Shown one piece after another: positions 18,131-26,487 of a stretch of DNA of 64,000 nucleotides (the stretch's first letter is position 1; each line of letters starts with the position of its first letter). The stretch is from Mycolicibacterium sp. CBMA 234 (GTDB lineage Bacteria; Actinomycetota; Actinomycetes; Mycobacteriales; Mycobacteriaceae), in NCBI RefSeq assembly GCF_009729415.1, contig NZ_MPKW01000005.1:62001-126000 (forward strand), written 5' to 3'. The translations under genes and the position numbers were made by a program. The notes under the pieces are model-generated. The model had not been told where the DNA came from and did no database searches. It saw only the letters and a program-made list of their open reading frames with translations.

Positions 18131-18634
18131 ATGCCCCGCATCACTGCCGTTCTCGGCGATATCACCCATCAGGACGTCGATGCGATCGTCAACGCCGCCA
18201 ACAACGCGATGCGTGGCGGCGGTGGCGTGGACGGTGCCATCCACCGCACCGGCGGGCCCGCAATCTTGCGCGACTGCATCGACCGCTTTCCCAATGGTTT
18301 GGCTACCGGCGATGCCGGCTGGACGACGGCAGGTGCGCTTCCCGCACGCTGGGTGATCCACACCGTCGGGCCCAATTACGCCGCCGGACAACGTGATCCC
18401 GAGTTGTTGCGGTCGTGCTATAGACGGTCGCTCGAAGTCGCCGACGAACTCGGCGCCCGCAGCGTGGCGTTCCCGTTGATCAGCGCGGGCATCTACAGCT
18501 GGCCCCTGGACGACGCGGTTGACATCGCCGTCAGGACCGCGTCAACAACCGATACCCAGGTCAACGAAGTGCGATTCGTCGCATTCAGCGACGCCATCTT
18601 CGACCGGATTGACACTCAACTCCGCCGAGCATGA
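18131..18634 (+). CDS. macro-domain protein (ADP-ribosyl/O-acetyl-ADP-ribose hydrolase)
   Basis: 167 residues, a stand-alone MacroD-type domain covering almost the whole protein. Ligand-binding motifs are visible: LGDITHQDVDAIVNAANNAMRGGGGVDGAIH and VAFPLISAGIYSWP, in which the loop around Asn/Asp binds the distal ribose. MacroD enzymes remove ADP-ribose from acidic residues or deacetylate O-acetyl-ADP-ribose. ATG 18131 is preferred because MPRITAVLGDIT is the usual beginning of the domain and GATACT ends 6 nt before it. GTG 18116 is the alternative. Confidence 0.9.
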   Translation: MPRITAVLGDITHQDVDAIVNAANNAMRGGGGVDGAIHRTGGPAILRDCIDRFPNGLATGDAGWTTAGALPARWVIHTVGPNYAAGQRDPELLRSCYRRSLEVADELGARSVAFPLISAGIYSWPLDDAVDIAVRTASTTDTQVNEVRFVAFSDAIFDRIDTQLRRA

Positions 18635-18684
18635 GCTTACGTTCGAAATTTTGCACGATCTTCGAACACAAGCTCATGTTCGGC
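18624..18684. repeat. intergenic inverted repeat, 24-bp arms
   Basis: Arms 18624-18647 and 18661-18684 pair with three mismatches around a 13-nt loop. The core CATGAGCTT...TTCGAA matches the repeat at 7572-7624. The left arm contains the stop codon of the macro-domain gene and the right arm precedes the livF stop, so it may act as a bidirectional terminator between convergent genes. Confidence 0.6.
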
Positions 18685-18695
18685 GGGAGGATAGC

Positions 18696-19430
18696 TCAGG
18701 CGACACCGAGGTACGCCGCGCGAATGCTGTTGTCCGACAACAATTCGCGGGCAATGCCCTCGCGGGTGATCCGCCCGGTCTCCAGGATGTACGCCCGGTC
18801 GGACCGACTCAGCGCCTGCTGCGCGTTCTGCTCGACCAGTAGCACCGTGGTGCCCTGCGCGTTGACCTCGGAGATGATGTGGAAGATCTGCGATATCACC
18901 TTGGGCGCCAGGCCCATTGACGGTTCGTCGAGCAGCAGCACGCGCGGCCGCGCCATCAGCGCCCGGCCGATGGCGAGCATCTGTTGCTCGCCGCCGGACA
19001 ACGTCCCGCCGGCCTGCGAACGTCGTTCGGCCAATCGGGGAAACGTCTCCATCACCCAATCGAGCCGCTCGCGGTACTCGGCCTTGGAGGCGAATTTACG
19101 CCCATAGCAACCCATTTCGAGATTCTCAAGAATGGTCATGCCAGGGAAGATGCCGCGTCCTTCCGGGGCCTGGATCAGGCCGTCAGTCACCCGGCGATGT
19201 GCCTTGACCTTCGACACGTCCTGGCCGTCGAACCACACCGAACCCGACGACAGCGGCAACAGCCCGGACAGCGCACGCATTATGGTGGTCTTGCCGGCGC
19301 CGTTGGACCCCAGCAGGGTCACCAACTCCCCCTGCCGCACTTGCAGCGAAACCCCGTGCAGCGCCTGGATTCTGCCGTAGTGCACCGAAACATCCCTGAC
19401 TTCCAGCAGCACCGGCTCAGAGTTCGTCAT
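18696..19430 (-). CDS. livF: branched-chain amino acid ABC transporter ATPase
   Basis: 244 residues, second of the two ATPases of a Liv-type importer. Walker A GSNGAGKTT, signature LSGGEQQMLAIGRALM and Walker B LLLDEPSMGLAP are present. LivF has the short insert typical of the family (QAPEGRGIFPGMTILENLEMG). It energises uptake of Leu/Ile/Val or related substrates with LivG, LivH, LivM and LivK, all encoded upstream on the same strand. Its start overlaps the livG end by 14 bp. Confidence 0.93.
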   Translation of the reverse strand: MTNSEPVLLEVRDVSVHYGRIQALHGVSLQVRQGELVTLLGSNGAGKTTIMRALSGLLPLSSGSVWFDGQDVSKVKAHRRVTDGLIQAPEGRGIFPGMTILENLEMGCYGRKFASKAEYRERLDWVMETFPRLAERRSQAGGTLSGGEQQMLAIGRALMARPRVLLLDEPSMGLAPKVISQIFHIISEVNAQGTTVLLVEQNAQQALSRSDRAYILETGRITREGIARELLSDNSIRAAYLGVA

Positions 19431-20253
19431 CGGGCACCCCCAGGTAGGCAGCGATCACTTTCGGATCCTCGCGAATCTCGGCCGGCAGGCCGTCGGCGAT
19501 CTTCCGGCCGAACTCCAGCACCACGATTCGGTCGGTGACCCCCATGACCAACCGCATGTCGTGTTCGATCAGCAGCACGGTGTACCCGTCGTCCCGGATT
19601 GCCTGAATCAATTCGATCAGCGCCGACTTCTCGCTGGGGTTGAACCCGGCGGCAGGCTCGTCCAAGCACAGCAGTTTCGGCTCGGTGGCGAGGGCCCGGG
19701 CAATCTCCAAGCGCCGCTGATCGCCGTAGGAGAGGTTCCGCGCTTTCTCGTCGCCACGGTGCGCGATCCCCACGAACTTCAGAAGCGCGACAGCTCTTTC
19801 CACGGCGTCGCGCTCCTCCCGCCGGTGCCGCGCCGTCCGCAGGAGTGCACCGGGCACGGACGTCTTGTGCCGGGCGTCGGTACCGACGACGACGTTCTCC
19901 AACGCCGTCATCTCGCCCCACAGGCGGATGTTCTGGAAGGTGCGAGCAATGCCGCGGCGGGTGATCTCGTGACGTTTGATCCGGCCCAGGGGTGCTCCGT
20001 CGAACATCACCATTCCGGACGACGGCCGATAAACGCCCGTGATCGCGTTGAAGCATGTCGTTTTGCCGGCGCCGTTGGGCCCGATGAGGCCGAGGATTTC
20101 GCCACGCCGGATATCGAAGGTCACGGAATCCAGTGCGGTGAGCCCGCCGAATTTGACGGTGAGATCGGTTGTTTCCAGCAACTTTTCGCCCTCGGCAGCC
20201 TGCACATCACGGTGCAGGGCGGCCATCTCCTCGTCCGGCACAGGTCCGCTCAT
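19417..20253 (-). CDS. livG: branched-chain amino acid ABC transporter ATPase
   Basis: 278 residues. Walker [10 protein letters not shown], the LivG-type Q-loop ([18 protein letters not shown]), signature [15 protein letters not shown] and Walker [14 protein letters not shown] are present; LSYG instead of LSGG is normal for LivG. The C-terminus ([17 protein letters not shown]) is characteristic. A 25-residue acidic N-terminal extension precedes the domain. The start overlaps the livM stop by 4 bp (translational coupling). Confidence 0.93.
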   Translation of the reverse strand: MSGPVPDEEMAALHRDVQAAEGEKLLETTDLTVKFGGLTALDSVTFDIRRGEILGLIGPNGAGKTTCFNAITGVYRPSSGMVMFDGAPLGRIKRHEITRRGIARTFQNIRLWGEMTALENVVVGTDARHKTSVPGALLRTARHRREERDAVERAVALLKFVGIAHRGDEKARNLSYGDQRRLEIARALATEPKLLCLDEPAAGFNPSEKSALIELIQAIRDDGYTVLLIEHDMRLVMGVTDRIVVLEFGRKIADGLPAEIREDPKVIAAYLGVPDDEL

Positions 20254-21440
20254 GCCGCCGCCTTCGAATCGCCGGCGTTCCGCAGCAATCGACGCGCCGA
20301 CTTCCCATACGCCAGCAGCTGCTGGCGCACCGGGAACAGGCCCTGCGGCCGGAAGATCATCAGCACCACCAGCGCCAGACCGAAGAACAAGTACTTGAGG
20401 TCACCGAGGTTGATGCCGAGCATGTGCACCCCGAGCAACCGGTTCGGCAGGTAGACGATGATGAACGCGCCGAAGATCACGCCGAGTTTGTTGCCCTGCC
20501 CGCCGAGGACCACTGCGCACAGGAACAACATCGAGTTGATGATGTTGAAGGTCGGCGGTGCGACGTACTGCACCTGGCCGGCGTACAGCGCGCCAGACAG
20601 GCCACCGATGCCCGCGCCGATGACGAACGCCCACAACTTGAACTTGAAGGTGTTGACGCCCATCACTTCTGCGGCGTCCTCGTCTTCGCGGATGGCGACC
20701 CAGGCGCGGCCCACGCGGCTGCGCTCCAGATTGCCGACGAGCAGCAGGATGCCGACCATGAGGACCAGCCCGAGCCAGAACCACCACGTGCCGTAGTTGG
20801 CGTGGCCGGCGGAGTTGCCGCTGGAGAACACGCCGGTGGGCAGTTTGTCGGTCTCCCCCAGCTTGGGGTAGGCGATCTGATTGAGGCCGCGGGCGCCGTT
20901 GGTCAGATCGGAGAGGTTGTCGGCCAGCAGCCGGATGATCTCGCCGAAACCCAGCGTGACGATGGCGAGGTAGTCGCCGCGTAGCCGCAGCGTCGGGATG
21001 CCCAGGATCAACCCGGCCAGCGCGGTGACGGCCATGGCCAGCGGCACGCACGCCAGCCACGCCCAGTCCTTGTTCAGGAAGCCGCCCGCCCCCACCTGAT
21101 TCCACGGGCTGTCCGGGCTGGTCAGCAGCGCGACCGTGTAGGCGCCGACGGCATAGAACCCGACGTAGCCGAGGTCGAGCAACCCGGCCTGGCCGACCAC
21201 GACATTCAGGCCGATCGCGATGATCGCCACCATGGCGAATTGGGCCATGGTGCCGCCGAAGCTGATGCCGGGGGTGTTGAGGAACGCCGGCGTGTACAGC
21301 GGCAGCAGCGCCACCACGCCGAACAGCACTACGCCGACAACCCATTTCGCCGGCCGGCTCTGCTGGTCCCACCACTGCCGGACCTGATCACCGGGGGCCA
21401 GCACGTATCGGCTCCAGCCGCGGCTGCGCTCGTCGCTCAC
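20250..21440 (-). CDS. livM: branched-chain amino acid ABC transporter permease
   Basis: 396 residues, inner-membrane permease with about ten hydrophobic segments and the LivM core ([30 protein letters not shown]). The cytoplasmic EAA-like loop that contacts the ATPases is present ([30 protein letters not shown]). It forms the channel with LivH. The start overlaps the livH stop by 4 bp. Confidence 0.93.
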   Translation of the reverse strand: MSDERSRGWSRYVLAPGDQVRQWWDQQSRPAKWVVGVVLFGVVALLPLYTPAFLNTPGISFGGTMAQFAMVAIIAIGLNVVVGQAGLLDLGYVGFYAVGAYTVALLTSPDSPWNQVGAGGFLNKDWAWLACVPLAMAVTALAGLILGIPTLRLRGDYLAIVTLGFGEIIRLLADNLSDLTNGARGLNQIAYPKLGETDKLPTGVFSSGNSAGHANYGTWWFWLGLVLMVGILLLVGNLERSRVGRAWVAIREDEDAAEVMGVNTFKFKLWAFVIGAGIGGLSGALYAGQVQYVAPPTFNIINSMLFLCAVVLGGQGNKLGVIFGAFIIVYLPNRLLGVHMLGINLGDLKYLFFGLALVVLMIFRPQGLFPVRQQLLAYGKSARRLLRNAGDSKAAA

Positions 21441-22474
21441 GCTCGTGCCTTCCCGAGACTTTCGCCGAGAATCCCGGTGGGACGGATCAGCAGCACCAGG
21501 ACCAGCAGCACGAACGCCACCACGTCACGCCACTGGGTGCCGAAGAACGCCTGTCCGTAGTTCTCCATGACACCGAGGAGCAACCCGCCCAGCAGCGCGC
21601 CGCGCAGATTGCCGATACCGCCGAGCACCGCGGCCGAAAAGGCCTTGATTCCCAAGAGGAATCCGCCCGAGTAGATGATGCCCTGCGGCACCTTCAGGGT
21701 GAACAGCAACGCCGCGGCGCCCGCGAGCAGGCCGCCGATGAGGAATGTCCGCATGATGATGCGCTCTCGGGACACGCCCATGAGGGTGGCCGTCGTCGGA
21801 TCCTGGGCAACGGCGCGGATGCCGCGGCCGAACTTGGTGCGGTTAAGCGCGATGTCGGTGAGCAGCGCCAGCACGACGGCGGCCACGACGATAACGATGG
21901 TGACGTTCGAGATATTCGCGCTGAAGATGGTGAACTGAGTCTTGGGCTGCACCAAGATGATTGGCTGCTGAGCGTTGGTGCCGCCGAACCCTTTGAGGAT
22001 CTTCGGCAACACGAAATGCACGAACTCCTGCAGCACGAACGACATGCCGATGGCGGTGATCAGGAAGGTCAGGCCGCGCGCATTGCGGCGGCGCAACGGC
22101 CGGTAGGCAACAACCTCCAGCCCCATCGCGGCAGTGCCGGAGACCAGCATGGCCACGAGCATCGCGACGCCCAGATAGACGATCGTCAACCCGATCCCCA
22201 CGCTGTAGGCATTACCGCTGGGTGCGAAACCGAGGATCAGCTGCAGCGCGAAGTACGCCCCGAACATGCCGAGCATGAAGATTTCGGAGTGAGCGAAGTT
22301 GATCAGTCGCAGCACCCCGAACACCAGCGTGTAGCCGACCGCGACCAAGGCATAGATCGCGCCCCACGACAGTCCGTCAATTGTCAACTGCCAGAACCCG
22401 TTCACCAGGTTGTCGACATTGAAATTGATGTTGGCCGCGGTGCACACGTACTGGCCGACGCAGTCGGGGGTCAT
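21437..22474 (-). CDS. livH: branched-chain amino acid ABC transporter permease
   Basis: 345 residues. LivH motifs: GLSWGAIYALVAVGYTLVFGVLRLINFAHSEIFMLG near the N-terminus and the coupling loop RAVAQDPTTATLMGVSRERIIMRTFLIGG. The extra N-terminal 25 residues include two cysteines (TPDCVGQYVCTAANINF), unusual for LivH and probably on the outer face. It is separated from the upstream binding-protein gene by 93 bp that contain a hairpin. Confidence 0.92.
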   Translation of the reverse strand: MTPDCVGQYVCTAANINFNVDNLVNGFWQLTIDGLSWGAIYALVAVGYTLVFGVLRLINFAHSEIFMLGMFGAYFALQLILGFAPSGNAYSVGIGLTIVYLGVAMLVAMLVSGTAAMGLEVVAYRPLRRRNARGLTFLITAIGMSFVLQEFVHFVLPKILKGFGGTNAQQPIILVQPKTQFTIFSANISNVTIVIVVAAVVLALLTDIALNRTKFGRGIRAVAQDPTTATLMGVSRERIIMRTFLIGGLLAGAAALLFTLKVPQGIIYSGGFLLGIKAFSAAVLGGIGNLRGALLGGLLLGVMENYGQAFFGTQWRDVVAFVLLVLVLLIRPTGILGESLGKARA

Positions 22475-22522
22475 CGGTCGGCGCCTCCTCGGGTTCTCGG
22501 GGCGGTGACTGTCAGGTAGCGA

Positions 22523-22555
22523 ACGACGCGCCCGGCACGGGTCCGGACGCGTCGT
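22523..22555 (-). terminator. hairpin between livK and livH
   Basis: A 13-bp stem with one mismatch: 22523-22535 (ACGACGCGCCCGG) against 22543-22555. It lies 12 bp after the binding-protein stop. Such intercistronic hairpins commonly let the binding protein be made in excess over the permeases by partial termination or mRNA protection. Confidence 0.55.
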
Positions 22556-22567
22556 CGTCGGCAGCTC

Positions 22568-23797
22568 CTACTGAACCTTGTAGATCCAGATGAGGTTGGT
22601 GGTCAGCTCGCCCTGATTGGTCCACTGGTACTTGCGGGCCACGCCCTGACCGTCGTATTTGGTCACGTAGTCGAGTAGCGCGGGCCGGGTGACCGCGCCC
22701 GAGTCGATGCCCTTGACCATGATGGTGCCCAGGTCGTAGCCCTCGGTGCTGTAGGTGCCCGGCTCCTGCCCGAACTTCTTGGTGTACTCCTCGGCGAACT
22801 GCTTGCTCGCCGGACCACACGGGCAGGACAGGACCGCGCCCTTGGAGGACTCACCGGCCTGCTTGACGAACTCGGGGTCCTTGGTGCCGTCGGCGCTGAC
22901 GAACGTCGCCGTCACGCCACCGTCTTTGAGCTGCTGGACGAACGTCGCGGCCTCGGCGTAGTACCCGCTGTAGAAGATTGCGTCGGGGGCGGCACCCTTG
23001 ATCTGAGTGACGGCGGCGGAGAAGTCCTTGTCGCCCTTCTTGACCGAGATGTTGCACGCCGCGTCCGCGACCGGTCCGAGCGTGGTGCGCACCGCGGTGG
23101 CCAGACCCAGGCCGTAGTCGGTGCTGTCGTCGACGACGCAGACTTTCTTGAACTTCAACGTGTTCTTCAGGTAGTTCGCGACCGACGGGCCTTGCACCCC
23201 GTCGTTGGCCAGCCCGCGGAAGAAGGTCTTCCACCCGTTCTTGCTGAGCGTCACGTTGGTGGCCGAGGCGGTGGTGGCGACCAGGCCGGCCTGGTCGAAC
23301 ACCGTGCCAGTGGCCTTCGTCTCGCCGGAGAAGGCGGGGCCCACCAGACCGATGGTGAATTTGTCATCGACGATCTGCGGTGCGATAGCGGTCGCCTTCT
23401 GCGGGTCGCCCTCGGTGTCGAAGGTCTTGAGCGTCACCTGGCAGCCCGGGTTGGCCGCGTTGTGCTTGTCGACGGCCAGCTGCACACCGTTCTTGATGTT
23501 GATACCCAGCGCTGCGTCGGGCCCGTTGAGGGCGCCGGCCATCGCGATGGAGACCGGCGGGCACTTGGCCTTGCCGTCGCCGGCCGGATCAGCCGGAGCG
23601 GCAGCGCCGGCGGACTTGATCTCGGCACCGTTCTCGTCGATCTGAACCTGTTCAACGATCTTGAGGTTCGAGCCGGCCGCGCCTTGCTTGGGATCAGACT
23701 GACTACAACCGGCCATGCCCAACACAATCAGGCCGGCGCTACCGACTACCACAGCATTCCGTGCTACTCGACTACGCACGCTCCACCTCCGGGTCAT
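22568..23797 (-). CDS. livK: branched-chain amino acid-binding lipoprotein
   Basis: 409 residues. A lipoprotein signal peptide with lipobox LGMAGC (Cys near residue 31) anchors it outside the membrane. The rest is a Leu/Ile/Val-binding-protein fold (GALNGPDAALGINIKNGVQLAVD, FSGETKATG, GYYAEAATFVQQLKDGG). It delivers substrate to LivHM. ATG 23797 is chosen because it starts the signal peptide; the upstream in-frame codons show no signal character. A TACTGT box lies about 27 nt upstream. First gene of livKHMGF. Confidence 0.92.
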   Translation of the reverse strand: MTRRWSVRSRVARNAVVVGSAGLIVLGMAGCSQSDPKQGAAGSNLKIVEQVQIDENGAEIKSAGAAAPADPAGDGKAKCPPVSIAMAGALNGPDAALGINIKNGVQLAVDKHNAANPGCQVTLKTFDTEGDPQKATAIAPQIVDDKFTIGLVGPAFSGETKATGTVFDQAGLVATTASATNVTLSKNGWKTFFRGLANDGVQGPSVANYLKNTLKFKKVCVVDDSTDYGLGLATAVRTTLGPVADAACNISVKKGDKDFSAAVTQIKGAAPDAIFYSGYYAEAATFVQQLKDGGVTATFVSADGTKDPEFVKQAGESSKGAVLSCPCGPASKQFAEEYTKKFGQEPGTYSTEGYDLGTIMVKGIDSGAVTRPALLDYVTKYDGQGVARKYQWTNQGELTTNLIWIYKVQ

Positions 23798-23922
23798 GGG
23801 TACCGTCCGATACTCGCGTAGACAGTAGCCAACACAGCGCTGCCACACCGGCTGTTGACCGAGCTCGCTGCGGGTAGATGTTTCAGACCTGTGAAAACAC
23901 TGCGGCCCGAAACGCAGAGTTA

Positions 23923-23940
23923 ACCGGAGCCTCCTCCGGT
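23923..23940 (-). terminator. short hairpin after pdtaR
   Basis: ACCGGAG (23923-23929) pairs perfectly with CTCCGGT (23934-23940) around a 4-nt loop, 14-30 bp beyond the pdtaR stop. The stem is only 7 bp, so terminator function is tentative. Confidence 0.4.
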
Positions 23941-23953
23941 GCGGTCCAGGACC

Positions 23954-24595
23954 TCAGTCAGCCGACTCAGCCGGCGACTCGGTCGGCACAGGGGCCGGCG
24001 GATCCAGCGTCTCGACGACCACCTCGGCCACCCTCTTCATCGTGGTGCGGCGGTCCATGGCGGCCCGCTGAATCCACTTGAACGCCTCGGGTTCGGTCAT
24101 GCCCTGCTTGGTCTGCAGGATTCCCTTGGCGCGCTCAACGAGTTTGCGGGTCTCCAGCCGGTCCGACAGCGACAGGACTTCCTTCTCCAACGCGGACATC
24201 TCACCGAACCGGCTGACCGCGACCTCGATGGCCGGCACCAGATCGGTGATGGAGAACGGCTTCACCAAGTAGGCCATGGCACCGGCGTCACGCGCGCGTT
24301 CGACCAGCTCACGCTGCGAGAACGCGGTGAGGATCACGATTGGCGCGATGCGCTTGGCAGCGATCTCGGACGCTGCGTCGATGCCATCCCGGCGGGGCAT
24401 CTTCACGTCCATAATCACCAGGTCGGGTTTGAGCTTCTCAGCGAGCTCAACCGCTTCCTGGCCGTCGCCGGCCTCGCCGACGATCTCGTAGCCCTCTTCA
24501 CGGAGCATCTCCGCCAGATCCAGCCGGATCAGCGCCTCATCTTCAGCGACGAGCACACGGCGCGGCCTGACGTCATCAGTTGTTGACCCGGTCAT
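23954..24595 (-). CDS. pdtaR: ANTAR-domain response regulator PdtaR (Rv1626-like)
   Basis: 213 residues. The receiver domain comes first (VLVAEDEALIRLD, phospho-acceptor Asp near residue 63 in VIMDVKMPRRDG, conserved Lys in YLVKPF). The C-terminal ANTAR RNA-binding domain follows (LETRKLVERAKGILQTKQGMTEPEAFKWIQRAAMD). In M. tuberculosis PdtaR, activated by the kinase PdtaS, binds double-hairpin RNAs and prevents termination; it is linked to nutrient and lipid control. ATG 24595 (MTGSTT) corresponds to the tuberculosis start; ATG 24601 two codons upstream is possible. The kinase is not in this window. Confidence 0.95.
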   Translation of the reverse strand: MTGSTTDDVRPRRVLVAEDEALIRLDLAEMLREEGYEIVGEAGDGQEAVELAEKLKPDLVIMDVKMPRRDGIDAASEIAAKRIAPIVILTAFSQRELVERARDAGAMAYLVKPFSITDLVPAIEVAVSRFGEMSALEKEVLSLSDRLETRKLVERAKGILQTKQGMTEPEAFKWIQRAAMDRRTTMKRVAEVVVETLDPPAPVPTESPAESAD

Positions 24596-24693
24596 CCCCA
24601 TATTGTCGCGTGACTTGCCCAAACAGGCGAGCTTGGGGCGCGACGTAGCCGCCAAAATCACATCCACTATGGTGGTACTCCGCACCGCCGAAC

Positions 24694-24770
24694 GCCCTCG
24701 TATCCCAACTGGCAGAGGAAACGGATTCAAAACCCGTGCAGTGTGAGTTCGAATCTCACCGAGGGCACCA
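24694..24770 (+). tRNA. tRNA with CAA anticodon (leucine codon UUG), short variable loop, CCA encoded
   Basis: The acceptor stem GCCCTCG (24694-24700) pairs perfectly with CGAGGGC (24760-24766), followed by ACCA. The T arm GTGAG-TTCGAAT-CTCAC is perfect. The anticodon loop TTCAAAA gives CAA at 24728-24730, and the discriminator base is A. The variable region is only five bases (GCAGT), whereas bacterial leucine tRNAs are class II with a long variable arm. The anticodon stem closes with an A-C mismatch. So the fold is class I but the anticodon is leucine's. It lies on the plus strand, divergent from pdtaR. Confidence 0.8.
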
Positions 24771-24880
24771 GCGCACCGACGAAAGTTGTTGCCGGTCATG
24801 AGCTTTTGTCAGCTCGTCACCCAATTCCTTGGCGCGCGGCGTCGGCCGCAGCCATCCACCAGTGACCGCGGCCATCCAGG

Positions 24881-25335
24881 TCACGACTCCGGCAGCACCT
24901 GACAAGCACTCACCTTCGCGACATAAGCCAACGCGTTCGGTTCCTGATGTGCAATCTCTTTGTCTTGTTGCGCTCCGCTGGGTTCCGGTTGAACCGTCAC
25001 GGCATCGGCCGCGACAACAGTCGTTGCCAGGCCGTGGGCAACTTCCTGGCAGGGATGGCCGAACTTTTGCTGTTTGCACAGCAACGCAACAAATTCGGTG
25101 GGCGTGGGAGGCGTCACACCCGTGCCAGACACGGTTACCGCCGCGAGCCGCCGAATCCCCGGTTCGATTGCGTCGGCGTCCCCTTTGGGCGACACGTCCA
25201 GCGTGGTCGACGGCGCGGACTTTTCGGACTTGCCCGACTCATCACATGCAGTCAGACCAAGGTTGCACCCACCATGACGGCAGCACCAACGAGGACCGTT
25301 CGCACCGCCTTCGGCAACATTCCCGAGCGTTTCAT
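24881..25335 (-). pseudogene. small lipoprotein gene with a single-base frameshift at the lipobox
   Basis: From ATG 25335 the minus strand encodes a signal peptide (MKRSGMLPKAVRTVLVGAAV...) and runs into TGA just after ATLV. Shifting one base near 25255 restores the lipobox LTAC and an open frame of about 120 residues to the stop at 24881 (DESGKSEKSAPSTTLDVSPKG ... VSACQVLPES). One missing G (TTGG to TTGGG) would repair it. The mature part has three further Cys and no family I recognise. A short frame starting GTG at 24884 overlaps the stop and runs antisense into the tRNA 3' end; it is probably not a gene. The 273 bp from 25336 to 25608 show no convincing gene. Confidence 0.65.
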
Positions 25336-25608
25336 GTGCGAATACTTGTCAGACGCGCCCGACAAACGGCACGGGTTCCAGTCCGCCGGAGGGCCGCAGC
25401 GGAATTGGCAGCGCAAATCCCGACGTGCGTTTGCTGTGATGACAATTGGCTACCCACTCGGCCGAAAGCAGTTAATCCCCGGCTCAACTCGCTTGGCGTC
25501 GCCTCCGCAGGTAGACGTCAGATTCGCCAATGCGGCCAGGTGCCGGGGACGCGAAACTTGAGGTCCAATAGCGCCGATGGTGCAAAACCTCGCAGCTAAA
25601 CTGCTCGC

Positions 25609-25883
25609 ATGGGGGCACTACGAGTCACTGCGGACGGACTGTTGGCTGTTGCCAGCCAACTGGAGTTGCACGCCCAGGCACTGTCGGCACATGCCGTCGG
25701 CGGGGGGCCCGCCCCCCCGCCGGCCCGACCACCGCCGACGTCGTCGCCGATATTCACGCGCGAGTTGATGCCGCATCCGCCGCACATGCCGAACGCATCT
25801 GGTCGGTAGCCGGCTCACTGACCACAGCTGCGCGCGCGTATACCGACTCTGACAGCTCAGCTACGGCGGCATTGGCGGAATAG
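25609..25883 (+). pseudogene. type VII secretion target-like small protein, frameshifted in a C7 tract
   Basis: From ATG 25609 the frame reads MGALRVTADGLLAVASQLELHAQALSAH, the usual start of the EspC/DUF2580-type helical proteins secreted by ESX systems. It then passes into Pro-rich nonsense after GGGGGGCCCGCCCCCCC (25702-25718). In the other frame the expected second helix follows perfectly (TTADVVADIHARVDAASAAHAERIWSVAGSLTTAARAYTDSD) to TAG 25881-25883. One extra base in the tract restores a protein of about 91 residues. It may be a pseudogene, a phase-variable gene or a sequencing error. Confidence 0.7.
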
Positions 25884-25888
25884 CCGCA

Positions 25889-26425
25889 GTGAACGAACTC
25901 GAATTGCCGACGCTGGCGCAGATCACCGATTGGGATGTTGAACACCTGGTCGACGCGGCCGCGCAGTGGAATCGGACCGCCGATCTGTGGGAAGACTCGT
26001 TCCACGACGTATGGCAAGGCACGTTGCGCCCAGGCGGCACCACTTGGGAGGGCAGCGCCGCCGAAAACGCGCAAGATATCGCTTGGCGTGACCTGGTCAA
26101 GGTCCGCGGGTCAGCCGACTCGCTGCGCACAGCAGCGAACATTGCCCATACCGGGGCGGCCTCACTGCACGACGTAAAACGCCTGGCCCTCAACGCAATT
26201 GATGAGGCCCACACCAACGAATTCACCGTCGCCGACGATCTTTCGGTAACCGAGGTTCGGTACCGGTTCGTGGCCCGGGAACGCGAGTCACGCGAGGCGA
26301 TGGCCGACGACCACTCCGCCGACATCCGGCACCTCGCCGCGAATCTCGTTGCGCTGGACCGTGATATCGCGCACCGACTGCGCGCGGCCATGGCCGGCAT
26401 CGACGCGCCCATCTATTCGGTCTGA
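25889..26425 (+). CDS. WXG-like N-terminal domain protein, probable ESX-associated
   Basis: 178 residues, helical, start GTG 25889 just 5 bp after the frameshifted partner. It opens with ITDWDVEHLVDAAAQWNRTADLWEDSFHDV and has WEGSAAENAQ, which matches the N-terminal domain of large mycobacterial ESX-linked proteins. In those proteins this domain precedes a variable enzymatic or toxin region; here the protein ends after the helical part. A pair of short helical proteins, the first EspC-like, is the standard layout of a type VII secreted heterodimer. Function otherwise unknown. Confidence 0.7.
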   Translation: MNELELPTLAQITDWDVEHLVDAAAQWNRTADLWEDSFHDVWQGTLRPGGTTWEGSAAENAQDIAWRDLVKVRGSADSLRTAANIAHTGAASLHDVKRLALNAIDEAHTNEFTVADDLSVTEVRYRFVARERESREAMADDHSADIRHLAANLVALDRDIAHRLRAAMAGIDAPIYSV

Positions 26426-26438
26426 ACGCACACGCACC

Positions 26439-26476
26439 AAAGGGGCCTACGCAGCACGCACTGCGAAGGCCCCTTT
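26439..26476. terminator. bidirectional terminator hairpin
   Basis: AAAGGGGCCTACGCAG (26439-26454) pairs with 26461-26476 (15 of 16 positions) around a 6-nt loop. Flanking A and T runs give U-rich ends in both directions. It lies between the convergent ESX-type gene and the glycoside hydrolase gene. Confidence 0.8.
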
Positions 26477-26487
26477 GCCAACCCGGG

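Noticed and set aside
24756..24884. Short minus-strand frame (GTG 24884) overlapping the lipoprotein stop and the tRNA 3' end
   Set aside because: The 4-bp stop/start overlap is suggestive, but the frame is antisense to a well-formed tRNA and is only about 42 codons with no recognisable family.
24829..25599. Plus-strand open frames of 200-256 codons over the lipoprotein region
   Set aside because: They are antisense to the lipoprotein reading frame and show no domain, signal or helical pattern.
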